A DNA stretch of 16,769 bases from Bacteroidota bacterium (GTDB taxonomy: Bacteria; Pseudomonadota; Alphaproteobacteria; Puniceispirillales; Puniceispirillaceae): positions 1 through 16,769 of the forward strand of contig JAACDV010000083.1 in assembly GCA_009936825.1 (NCBI GenBank), read 5' to 3'. The notes beneath the pieces were generated by a model. It worked only from the letters and a program-made list of their open reading frames with translations, was not told the origin of the DNA and searched no databases. The position numbers were made by a program, and so were the translations under genes. Each line of letters opens with the position of its first letter. Position 1 is the first letter of the stretch. Shown here piece after piece: positions 5,883 to 12,841 of the stretch.

Positions 5883-6812
5883 TCAGTTGTTTGATTTGTA
5901 GATGTCGATAATATCGGACAGCAGTTCCAAAGCCTCATTGCGCGGCCTTTGAAAGGTGTTGCGGCCGATGATAGATCCGTTGGCCCCGCCATCGCGAAGC
6001 GCCCGGATTTCATCTAACAGCCCGTCACGATCCTTTGATACGCCGCCAGAAAAAACAACAATGCGCCGCCCAGCAAAAGAGCTTTGGATAATATGACGAA
6101 TACGGTCCGCCAACGCATCCATAGCCATGGTGTTCGCCTTATAAACGCTTGCGGCTTCGGGAAGTTCTAGCTCGGCTGTTGGTGGTTTTACTTTGATTAT
6201 ATGCGCCCCCAACAGCGCCGCCATGTGTGCGGCATAGGCGGCAACATCCAGCGCGGTCTCGCCGGTCTTACTCAGCTCACCACCGCGAGGATAGGACCAC
6301 AACACAACCGCCAGCCCCAGCGCTTTTGCCTCGGCGGCAATATCCTGAAATTGGCCCATCATTTCAAACGCGTCATCTGACCCGGGATAGATGGTAAAGC
6401 CGACCGCGCTGCATCCAAGGCGGAGCGCTTCGGCAACCGATCCGGTGATTGCTTGGCTTGGCGCTGGCCCTCCTCTGGCAAGTGAGTTTGATGAATTCAG
6501 CTTCATGATGGTAGGAATCTGGCCGGCGAATTTATCGGCGCCTGCTTCGATCATTCCTAACGGCGCCGCATAGGCCGAAAGGCCGGCATCGATTGCCAAC
6601 TGGAAATGATAATGCGGATCATAGGCGTCAGGATTGAGGGCAAAGGATCGCGCTGGCCCGTGCTCAAAGCCCTGATCAACCGGCAGGATTACCAATTTGC
6701 CGGAACCACCAAGGCGTCCTTGCATTAAAATGCGCGCTAGATTGACCTTAACCCCTGGGCTGTCAGCACCATAATTATCGAGAATGGCTTTGACTTTGCG
6801 GGTGATTTTCAT
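5883..6812 (-). CDS. Class I fructose-bisphosphate aldolase, DhnA/FbaB type
   Basis: A 309-residue TIM-barrel aldolase of the DeoC/LacD/FbaB group, which reversibly cleaves fructose 1,6-bisphosphate or a related ketose phosphate through a Lys Schiff base. The opening GKLVILPVDQGFEHGP (39-54) is the family's DxGxEHG strand. GFTIYPGS (138-145) and VVLWSYPRGGEL (169-180) are conserved barrel strands, and HIIKVKPPT (204-212) carries the Schiff-base Lys, most likely K207. VVFSGGVSKDRDGLLDEI and GSIIGRNTFQRP near the C-terminus form the phosphate-binding Gly turns. Length is normal. ATG 6812 has GAGGT about seven bases upstream. The gene heads the minus-strand run that continues with the YigZ-like gene and comDE. 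Because these aldolase families also include sulfofructose- and other ketose-phosphate aldolases, a role in sulfosugar use is possible but not shown. Confidence 0.88.
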   Translation of the reverse strand: MKITRKVKAILDNYGADSPGVKVNLARILMQGRLGGSGKLVILPVDQGFEHGPARSFALNPDAYDPHYHFQLAIDAGLSAYAAPLGMIEAGADKFAGQIPTIMKLNSSNSLARGGPAPSQAITGSVAEALRLGCSAVGFTIYPGSDDAFEMMGQFQDIAAEAKALGLAVVLWSYPRGGELSKTGETALDVAAYAAHMAALLGAHIIKVKPPTAELELPEAASVYKANTMAMDALADRIRHIIQSSFAGRRIVVFSGGVSKDRDGLLDEIRALRDGGANGSIIGRNTFQRPRNEALELLSDIIDIYKSNN

Positions 6813-6888
6813 GGGGCTACCTCATGGAAGATTTAGGAATAGTGATGGCAGTGCTTCTGATACAGGGCCGTCTATGCTCGCGTTGCCG

Positions 6889-6912
6889 GACATTTATCTA
6901 AATAAAAATGTC
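6889..6912. repeat. 7-bp inverted repeat upstream of the aldolase gene
   Basis: GACATTT (6889-6895) and AAATGTC (6906-6912) form a perfect inverted repeat around a 10-base A/T-rich loop, in the 248-bp gap upstream of the aldolase. On the minus strand it includes a TTGACA box (overlapping the arm), but I find no well-spaced -10 box, so I do not call a promoter. The rest of the gap (6813-7018) shows nothing I can name. Confidence 0.3.
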
Positions 6913-7018
6913 AATGATCAGAACTATAATCCGATCAATACGGGGGTACCAGATGAAAATGGGCATCAGGCGGCAAGGCTCCTAAATTCGGCAGGCCCAT
7001 ATCTTGGAGGAGAAGGAT

Positions 7019-7069
7019 GGCCCGAACTAACAAATGGCCCGAACTAGCAGATAGCCCGAACTAGCAGAT
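7019..7069. repeat. 17-bp tandem repeat, three copies, at the aminotransferase stop codon
   Basis: Three head-to-tail 17-mers on the + strand: GGCCCGAACTAACAAAT (7019-7035), GGCCCGAACTAGCAGAT (7036-7052) and AGCCCGAACTAGCAGAT (7053-7069). Units 2 and 3 differ at one base and unit 1 differs at two more. On the coding strand the unit copies the last two sense codons (Ile-Cys) plus the TAG stop, so the gene end is present three times; only the first copy met by the ribosome is used. Confidence 0.9.
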
Positions 7070-8431
7070 AGATTCCAGGCCCGCTTCGAGCGCATTCAGA
7101 ATTTTGTTGGTCTCTTCTTCGGTGATAATCAGCGATGGTGAGATGATTGCATTAGGCCCGGACACGCGGATCATCACGCCCGCTTTATAGGTTGCCTTTT
7201 GCATTTCAATTGCCTTTTTGGGGTCGAGCGGGGTTTTTGTGGAACGCTCGCTAACCAGCTCGATTGCCGTCATCAACCCCTTCCCGCCGCGCACGTCGCC
7301 GATAACCTCAAATCTTTTGGCAAGCGCTTGCATTCCGGCGAATAGCTGATCCCCGCGCGCGGCTGCGTTTTCGGTCACATTCAATCGCTTTGTCTCGGCA
7401 ATCGCGGCAATCGCGGCGGCCGCGCCCACCGGATGTCCAGAATATGTATAGCCATGGCCGATTGATGCAGTTCCGGACTTATCTGCCTCAAACGCGTCAG
7501 CAATCTTGTCATTGATCATCACCGCACCCAGCGGGAAATATCCGCTGGTGATCGCCTTTGCGATGCACATCATGTCGGGTTGAACCCCCCAGAGCCGTGA
7601 TCCGCTCCAAGCACCGGTGCGTCCAAATCCGGCGATCACCTCATCGGCAATTAGCAAAATTCCGTTTGCGTCACAGATTTTGCGGACTTTCGGCATAAAG
7701 CTTTTATGCGGCACGATAACCCCGCCCGCGCCCAGTATAGGCTCCATGATAAAGGCAGCAATTGTGGACGGCCCCTGAAATCTGATTTCATCTTCCAGCG
7801 CGGCGATACAGGCATTGGCCAGCGCCTCGGGATCACTTTCGTTAAAGGGGTTACGATAGGTGTAGGGCGCTGGAATATGAAAACATCCGGGAAGAAGTGG
7901 CTCGTACTGGATACGGAAATTGGCGTTGCCATTCACACTTGCACCGCCAAAATGTGTGCCGTGATAGCCCTTTTTCAGGCTGATAAATTTGGTCCGCGAT
8001 GGCTCGTTAACTACCTTGTGGTATTGGCGGGCAAGGCGCAACGCGGTCTCGACACTGTCCGAACCGCCGGAGGTAAAAAAGGCGCGGGACTGGCCGTCAG
8101 GGGCGAAGAAATCCACCACATCATGGGCAAGTTGGATGACCTTATCATTTGTCGTTCCGCGGAAAATCGAATAATAGGGAAGTGTGGCAAGCTGCTCGGC
8201 AATTGCAGCTTTGATCGGCTCGCACGAATAGCCAAGATTGACATTCCACAGCCCGCCAACGGCATCAATCACTTCATTGCCGTCAATATCGGATACATAA
8301 ACGCCCCGCCCACTGGTGATGATAACTGGCAGATCAGCCTGACTGTCAGCCGGATGTGCCATCGGATGCCAGACTTGTCTTGCATTCATTTCACGAAGAA
8401 AATTATCATCAAAAGTTAGATTTTGCTGCAT
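7061..8431 (-). CDS. Class III PLP-dependent aminotransferase (taurine/beta-alanine-pyruvate-like)
   Basis: A 456-residue fold-type I omega-aminotransferase, which moves an amino group from a terminal amine to a keto acid using PLP. The N-terminal ARQVWHPMAHP, SGGSDSVETALRLARQYH (121-138), GYHGTHFGG and LLIADEVIAGFGRTG (259-273, with D263 holding the PLP ring nitrogen) are all present. CIAKAITSGYFPLGAV carries the Schiff-base K292, and GYTYSGHPVGAAAA follows at 327-340. I chose ATG 8431 because it gives the family's usual length and N-terminus. An in-frame ATG at 8485 has the stronger ribosome site (GGGAGA, six bases away) and would add a Cys-containing 18-residue leader, so the start is open. 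It is divergent from the EamA gene. WHPM-type members include taurine- and beta-alanine-pyruvate aminotransferases; given comDE nearby, taurine is a reasonable guess and no more than that. Confidence 0.9.
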   Translation of the reverse strand: MQQNLTFDDNFLREMNARQVWHPMAHPADSQADLPVIITSGRGVYVSDIDGNEVIDAVGGLWNVNLGYSCEPIKAAIAEQLATLPYYSIFRGTTNDKVIQLAHDVVDFFAPDGQSRAFFTSGGSDSVETALRLARQYHKVVNEPSRTKFISLKKGYHGTHFGGASVNGNANFRIQYEPLLPGCFHIPAPYTYRNPFNESDPEALANACIAALEDEIRFQGPSTIAAFIMEPILGAGGVIVPHKSFMPKVRKICDANGILLIADEVIAGFGRTGAWSGSRLWGVQPDMMCIAKAITSGYFPLGAVMINDKIADAFEADKSGTASIGHGYTYSGHPVGAAAAIAAIAETKRLNVTENAAARGDQLFAGMQALAKRFEVIGDVRGGKGLMTAIELVSERSTKTPLDPKKAIEMQKATYKAGVMIRVSGPNAIISPSLIITEEETNKILNALEAGLESIC

Positions 8432-8741
8432 CTTGATTTTCCCAAAATTTAGCGGGCAACATTTATGAATTTTATGTCCGCACATAAGCTTTCTCCCAGC
8501 TTGGAGATTCTGAATAGCCAGTCAAGAAGATTTTGAAACATCGGTTTAATATGTGAACCATTCATGGCTGAATGCCCATGGTTCAACCCCGATCTTTTCC
8601 AGAAGCCCAATATTTTCCAAAAAATGTTGAGTCCGAAATTTATCTTGATGATATTTACTGGCCAGCGTGATAGCTGTCCTTATTGGGTCGATGGGGTCAC
8701 TTTCTTGGGGCCGGAAGTCTGAAACCCCTCTAGGAGACTTC
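8432..8741. other. Divergent intergenic region with an everted pair of IclR-type half-sites
   Basis: This 310-bp gap separates the divergent aminotransferase and EamA genes and must hold both promoters. At 8554-8561 lies TGAACCAT and at 8578-8585 its reverse complement ATGGTTCA. These are the same two 8-bp arms that form the candidate IclR operator at 12750-12770, but here they are in the opposite order and 16 bases apart. Between them ATTCA-TGGC-TGAAT (8560-8573) forms a small palindrome. A 65-codon minus-strand reading frame covers part of the gap but has no ribosome site or family match I recognise. No convincing -10/-35 pair was found by eye. Confidence 0.4.
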
Positions 8742-9686
8742 ATGCCATCTGACGACCAGCAAGCTAATCAGAATCTTCAGGATCAGAATCCTGTGGGTCA
8801 GGATTTCCTTCGTCAAACCCTTCGAAGCCAGAATCTTCGGGGTATTTTTCTGATGATTGCCGGAATGGCATGTTTTACCGTCAGCGATCTGTTTCTAAAG
8901 CTTACGGTGCGCCAACTGCCTGTGGGGCAGACCATGATTATTCTTGGAATCGGCAGCAGCATTGTATTTTGGAGTCTGATGCGTCGCCGAGGGATATCTG
9001 TCGATTATGCGCCGCTTTTGCTCCGGCCGGTGATCATCCGGAATATTGGTGACATAATGTGCGTGTCGGCGATGTGTCTTGCGCTGGCCTATGTTCCGCT
9101 TTCCACGGTTGGCGCGGTGATACAAACGGTGCCGTTGATCATCACCATTGCTGCAGCGCTGTTCCTTGGTGAAAAGGTTGGGGTGCGGCGGCTTACTGCG
9201 GTTATTGTCGGATTTCTGGGCGTAATGTTCATTATCCGGCCTAGCGCTGATGGGTTTGACGCGGTTGTGACTCTAGCGCTGCTGGCGGCGTTCGGAATGG
9301 CCGTCAGGGACATTGGGACAAGACTGACAGGCGCCGAGGTATCTACGTTGTTGTTATCATTATACTCGTCGGTGTTGATGGTGATCAGCGGCGCGGTAAT
9401 GCTGGCAATTACCGGCGGTGCGGCGGTGCCAAGCCTTGATATTATGACAATCTGTGCAGCGATGATCCTTATCGGGTCGGTCGGCTATATCGCTGTGACA
9501 AACGCGGTTCGTATTGGCGAGATGTCGGTGATCAGCCCGTTCCGCTACAGTCGATTGCTGTTCTCGCTTATCATTGGCGTGGTTATTCTTGGCGAAAATA
9601 TTGACGGCTGGATGTTGCTCGGCTCGGCACTAACGATCGGCGCCGGGCTTTATATCTGGCATCGTGAACTGCGTCTCAGAGCCTAG
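8742..9686 (+). CDS. EamA/DMT-family inner-membrane transporter
   Basis: A 314-residue membrane protein of the drug/metabolite transporter superfamily, made of two EamA repeats and about ten hydrophobic helices. It has a polar Gln/Asn-rich N-terminal tail of about 33 residues, then GIFLMIAGMACFTVSDLFLKLTV, where the repeat begins. The first repeat ends around ALFLGEKVGVRRLTAVIVGFLGVMFIIRP (the family's LGE+xxxxxxxGxxLixxGv pattern), and the second around IIGVVILGENIDGWMLLGSALTIGAGLYI. I chose ATG 8742 because TAGGAGA lies six bases upstream; the 25 earlier residues to 8667 overlap the promoter region. Its TAG stop shares the bases CTAG with the stop of the convergent glutamine-synthetase-like gene. 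Substrate and direction are unknown; DMT proteins often export or import amino acids and amines. Confidence 0.88.
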   Translation: MPSDDQQANQNLQDQNPVGQDFLRQTLRSQNLRGIFLMIAGMACFTVSDLFLKLTVRQLPVGQTMIILGIGSSIVFWSLMRRRGISVDYAPLLLRPVIIRNIGDIMCVSAMCLALAYVPLSTVGAVIQTVPLIITIAAALFLGEKVGVRRLTAVIVGFLGVMFIIRPSADGFDAVVTLALLAAFGMAVRDIGTRLTGAEVSTLLLSLYSSVLMVISGAVMLAITGGAAVPSLDIMTICAAMILIGSVGYIAVTNAVRIGEMSVISPFRYSRLLFSLIIGVVILGENIDGWMLLGSALTIGAGLYIWHRELRLRA

Positions 9687-10972
9687 AAGCAGGTAAGATA
9701 GCGGTCGGTTTCAAACGGCGTTACCTGTGCATTGAAAAAGCTTAGCTCGCGCTGTGCTTGCTGCAACCATAATTCATGTTGATCAGCCCCTAAAACTCCG
9801 TGCAGCCAGTCAGATGCGCGCGCCGCCGCAATGGCGGTGCCAAGGTCTGTCGGAATCGGCTGAATGTTGGCGGCGTTATAGGCATCGCCAACGGTCATTG
9901 GCGTTGGCTCAATTGCCTGCTCAATACCGTCAAGACCGGCGGCAATATCAGCTGCCAGCGAAAGATACGGGTTGCAGTCAGCACCGGCATCGCGCTTTTC
10001 AACGCGCGTGGCTGTGGGGTTTCCCTCAATCACACGAAGCGCGACGGTGCGATTATCCATCCCCCAGCTGGCATTGACCGGGCAAAAACTATAAGGCGTG
10101 CGCCGCCGATAGGCATTAACCGTTGCGGCTCCACAAATTGACGCCTCGGTCATCCGTTTTTGCATCCCACCCACAAAATGCCGCCCAAGGTCACTCAGCT
10201 TGCCGTTGTTTGAGAAAAGGTTCTTGCCCTCAGACCAAAGTGAATAATGGACATGAAATCCATTGCCGCTGCTGCGGTGAAAGGGCTTGGCCATAAAGCT
10301 GGCGCGATAACCATGATGGGCCGCCAGCTGTTTAACCAGCGAGCGGAACATCACCACCCGGTCAGCAGCCAGCAAAGCTGTATCAAAACGGATATTCACC
10401 TCAACCTGTCCGGCGGCATATTCTGGATTCGACTGTTCGATAGGAATGCCAAATTCATCAATCTGGCGGCGAATGGGGCCTAGCACATGCTCCATTTCAG
10501 CGGCGCGTGTCAGTCCATAACAGTCATTGCCGATATCGCGCGGCAGATTGGTCTCCGGGTCCAGCAGATAAAATTCCAGCTCGGTTCCGGTCTGAACATC
10601 AAAGCCCATTTCGCGGGCACGCTCAACCTGACGGATCAACGCTTGGCGCGGGTCTATCGGAATTGGCAGATGGTCGGTGCCCTCGGCGCGCCCAAAACTC
10701 ATCACCGCCCCCGGCTCCCACGGGATTGGTGTTGGCGCGGTCATCGGCATGATGTGAAAATCAGGAAATCCGTTGTCAAAATTCACATAAGGTGTGTCCC
10801 AGACATCACAGGTCATATCCATGGTGAAAAGTGACAACGAGCATGCATTGCCAGAATCACAAATCCGATTCCAATGGCTGGCAGGAATTCGTTTGCCCCG
10901 CATGATGCCGTTCAGATCGCCAAGGCCAAGAACGACGGTATGAGTGTTTTCTGGCAAGGTCGATATACTCAT
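9683..10972 (-). CDS. Glutamine-synthetase-family ligase (gamma-glutamyl-amine synthetase-like)
   Basis: A 429-residue member of the glutamine synthetase superfamily, which uses ATP to join the gamma-carboxyl of glutamate to ammonia or an amine. Family motifs occur in order: GTELEFYLLD (129-138; metal ligands E131 and E133), NPEYAAGQVEVNI (182-194; E184, E191), MAKPFHRSSGNGFHVHYSLW (227-246; H240), NAYRRRTPYSFCP, and RVEKRDAGADCNPYL (323-337; E325, R327). The RDAGADCNPYL form and the short N-terminal domain resemble PuuA-like and other gamma-glutamylation enzymes more than GlnA, which is longer and has a C-terminal adenylylation Tyr loop. The start at 10972 has CGGAG six bases upstream; two nearby upstream ATGs are less well placed. 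It follows the amidotransferase gene by 161 bp on the same strand. The acceptor amine is not predictable; a polyamine, ethanolamine or similar amine is possible. Confidence 0.88.
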   Translation of the reverse strand: MSISTLPENTHTVVLGLGDLNGIMRGKRIPASHWNRICDSGNACSLSLFTMDMTCDVWDTPYVNFDNGFPDFHIMPMTAPTPIPWEPGAVMSFGRAEGTDHLPIPIDPRQALIRQVERAREMGFDVQTGTELEFYLLDPETNLPRDIGNDCYGLTRAAEMEHVLGPIRRQIDEFGIPIEQSNPEYAAGQVEVNIRFDTALLAADRVVMFRSLVKQLAAHHGYRASFMAKPFHRSSGNGFHVHYSLWSEGKNLFSNNGKLSDLGRHFVGGMQKRMTEASICGAATVNAYRRRTPYSFCPVNASWGMDNRTVALRVIEGNPTATRVEKRDAGADCNPYLSLAADIAAGLDGIEQAIEPTPMTVGDAYNAANIQPIPTDLGTAIAAARASDWLHGVLGADQHELWLQQAQRELSFFNAQVTPFETDRYLTCF

Positions 10973-11094
10973 CACCATCTCCGTATTTCGCATTCACGCA
11001 TGATTGCTTTGTGCAATTTTACCGGGCACGGTCAGACTAGCTGTAACGAGGGTGCGGCAAAAGAAAATTCTAGAAAATATGTATAGCTTGTCCC

Positions 11095-11136
11095 GCCTAT
11101 ATGGTTAAGCCTATATGCTTCAGCCCGGATGGTTCA
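11095..11136. repeat. 14-bp degenerate tandem repeat, three copies, at the amidotransferase stop codon
   Basis: Three head-to-tail 14-mers on the + strand: GCCTATATGGTTAA (11095-11108), GCCTATATGCTTCA (11109-11122) and GCCCGGATGGTTCA (11123-11136). Each unit shares most positions with its neighbour. On the coding strand the first unit starts exactly with the TGA stop of the amidotransferase gene. The TCCGGG part of that unit also repeats sequence just before the stop, so the array appears to reach back into the last codons. Confidence 0.7.
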
Positions 11137-11826
11137 TCCCGGACTTGCGCGGAAAAATTCTGCCGCCGAGGCCGTACCTAAATCACAGCGAACATTGGCG
11201 TTTTTCATACTGTTCATCGCCTCGGTTGCGCTGGCCTCATCAATTAGAACATTGCGCCCTTTTTCGAACAGATCAATAAGATGCGCTGCATCAAATTCGG
11301 GATGATATTGCACCGACCTTGCAGGAAAGCTGTAATCCAGCGCCGCCACAAGGCAGTAATCTGCGGTTGCCGTCACGCGCGCTTGCGGGGGAATGCGTGT
11401 CACTTGATCCTGATGCCAGACATGCGCATTAAAATCTCCGTCGGCAGAGGTGAAATGCCGCGCGCCAACGACGCGGCCACACGCTGCCTTTTGTGCTTTT
11501 CCGCCAAAAGTGTCGGCCATAATCTGATGGCCAAAGCAGATGCCATAAATCGGTTTGGCATTCTGCCGCGCTGCCAGAAGCAAGTGGCGCAATGGCTGCA
11601 TCCACGCAGTATCATCATAGACACCACATTCTGATCCGCTGATGATAAACCCGCTAAATTCATCTGATTGCGGCAGAGCCTCGCCGCCTTCGGCAATATC
11701 AAAGACTGTCATTTCGGCATCAGGCAGTGCGGGTGCCAGCCAATCCCGGATTGCAGTACTAGTGCGCGAAGACCCGGTTAAAAGGGGTTCGGGATGGCTG
11801 GTAAGGTCAAGAATGGCAAGACGCAT
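11134..11826 (-). CDS. Class I glutamine amidotransferase (GMP-synthase-like)
   Basis: A 230-residue triad glutamine amidotransferase with the nucleophile elbow YGICFGHQ (C97) and the His-Glu pair in QYHPEF (H175, E177). These residues hydrolyse glutamine or a gamma-glutamyl amide. FSGFIISGSECGVYDD (57-72) forms the oxyanion strand and loop. The protein is a stand-alone domain with no synthetase partner fused, like the 'type 1 glutamine amidotransferase' proteins annotated near GS-family ligases. ATG 11826 is supported by GGAGG (nine bases upstream); an ATG 27 bases earlier lies before that site. It lies 47 bp after the IclR stop codon and upstream of the GS-like gene, so the three may be one transcript. 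A role in releasing glutamate from a gamma-glutamylated amine (as PuuD does) is a plausible inference, but the sequence is not clearly PuuD. Confidence 0.85.
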   Translation of the reverse strand: MRLAILDLTSHPEPLLTGSSRTSTAIRDWLAPALPDAEMTVFDIAEGGEALPQSDEFSGFIISGSECGVYDDTAWMQPLRHLLLAARQNAKPIYGICFGHQIMADTFGGKAQKAACGRVVGARHFTSADGDFNAHVWHQDQVTRIPPQARVTATADYCLVAALDYSFPARSVQYHPEFDAAHLIDLFEKGRNVLIDEASATEAMNSMKNANVRCDLGTASAAEFFRASPG

Positions 11827-11873
11827 TTCTAAATTCCTCCAGTGAGGTAGCATTTCTATCGCTTTTGGAAACT

Positions 11874-12695
11874 TTACTTGGACGGGTCAAGCGTGAACAG
11901 ACCGGGGATACTCCCACCCAGCGATTTCGTGACGTCGCGTGTTGCGGTAAACAGGGCGTCAATAATTCGCGTCTTGGCCACGGTATCTATTCGCAAAGCG
12001 GGGCTGGCAACGGCAATCGCGCCGCGCGCAACACCGCTATCATCGAAAAACGGCGTTGCGATACCGATGGTTTCATCCTCAAAAGTCTGGTTGGCAATGG
12101 CAAAACCAGACTCACGGGCACTCTCAATCAAGCCGGAAACCACTTCTTTGCAGGTTGGAGTGTAACCGGTAAAGGCTGGCAGACTAATCTCGCGTTCTAA
12201 GCCGCGGTAAGCAGATGCTGGACCAAACGCCATAAAGATTATGCCCGACGCGGTGGCATGAAAGGGCAGCTTGTCGGCCGGATCAAGATGAACCCGGGTG
12301 GCGCGCGCTGGTTCAACAACTGCCACCGTTCGCAAGAAATCGTCGCCGCCAAGTGCTGCATGTGCGGTCTCACCGGTAATTTCGGCAAGCCAACGCATTT
12401 TCTCCTGCAGAATTGTGGCAAGCGGAAAGCTAGCCTCACGCACCCGCGCCAAAGTTAAAAATGCAGTGCCAAGCTGATATTTTCGTGTCTCGGCGTGCTG
12501 CTCGATCATCTGGTGGCGGATCAGGGCGCGAAGCAGACGCAGCGTTGTTGCCTTGTCATATCCAGCGGCACGCGCCAGCTCGCTTAACCCCCACCGCGTT
12601 TGGTTAAGTGAAAAAAACTCCAGAAGTGTTAAAGCTTTGTCTATTGTATTGGCCGAGGTGCCTGAGTGATCAGATGAATCAACTACGGAATTCAT
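11874..12695 (-). CDS. IclR-family transcriptional regulator
   Basis: A 273-residue regulator with an N-terminal winged helix-turn-helix (about 17-79) and a C-terminal ligand-binding GAF-like domain (about 80-268). The DNA-binding part includes IDKALTLLEFFSLNQTRWGLSELARAAG-type helices, DKATTLRLLRALIRHQMIEQ as the recognition helix, then KYQLGTAFLTL. The effector part contains PFHATASGIIFMAFGP and ESGFAIANQTFEDETIGIATPFFDDSGVARGAIAVASPALR, both standard IclR segments. I chose ATG 12695 because AGGAGA lies upstream at a nine-base gap; the longer reading from 12758 would begin with a TTG inside the operator. It is divergent from the UPF0261-MBL pair and heads the amidotransferase-ligase genes. 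The palindrome in the divergent gap suggests autoregulation and control of the neighbour pair. The inducer is unknown. Confidence 0.92.
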   Translation of the reverse strand: MNSVVDSSDHSGTSANTIDKALTLLEFFSLNQTRWGLSELARAAGYDKATTLRLLRALIRHQMIEQHAETRKYQLGTAFLTLARVREASFPLATILQEKMRWLAEITGETAHAALGGDDFLRTVAVVEPARATRVHLDPADKLPFHATASGIIFMAFGPASAYRGLEREISLPAFTGYTPTCKEVVSGLIESARESGFAIANQTFEDETIGIATPFFDDSGVARGAIAVASPALRIDTVAKTRIIDALFTATRDVTKSLGGSIPGLFTLDPSK

Positions 12696-12749
12696 CGAGT
12701 GCGTCTCCTGAAATGATAAAATTGGGGTGAGACAATTAATGTTGCACCA

Positions 12750-12770
12750 ATGGTTCAATTAATGAACCAT
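12750..12770. promoter_or_regulatory. Candidate IclR operator between the regulator and the UPF0261 operon
   Basis: A perfect dyad ATGGTTCA-N5-TGAACCAT with centre ATTAA lies in the divergent gap, 55 bp from the IclR start codon and 72 bp from the UPF0261 start codon. The size (8-bp arms around a short A/T centre) fits an IclR-family dimer site. The same arms recur at 8554-8585 in a different layout. Confidence 0.72.
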
Positions 12771-12841
12771 ACAAACACCATGGACGCAAGCTGGCGCAAA
12801 TGAAGAGGCGATGCACCTTGAGGGGTAAAAGGAGGCAAGCA

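Noticed and set aside
6784..7047. An 87-codon plus-strand reading frame upstream of the aldolase
   Set aside because: It starts inside the aldolase in antisense, has no family features and ends in the 17-bp repeat; likely chance.
7706..8419. A 237-codon plus-strand reading frame antisense to the aminotransferase
   Set aside because: Fully inside a clear aminotransferase gene and without domain features; a codon-bias shadow.
8546..8743. A 65-codon minus-strand reading frame in the aminotransferase/EamA gap
   Set aside because: No ribosome site, no recognisable family and an overlap with the EamA start region; it also covers the everted half-sites, so I treat it as non-coding. It could be a decayed gene remnant, which a protein search would show.
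12696..12758. Extended IclR reading frame from 12758
   Set aside because: It would start with TTG inside the palindrome and has no ribosome site, whereas ATG 12695 has AGGAGA.
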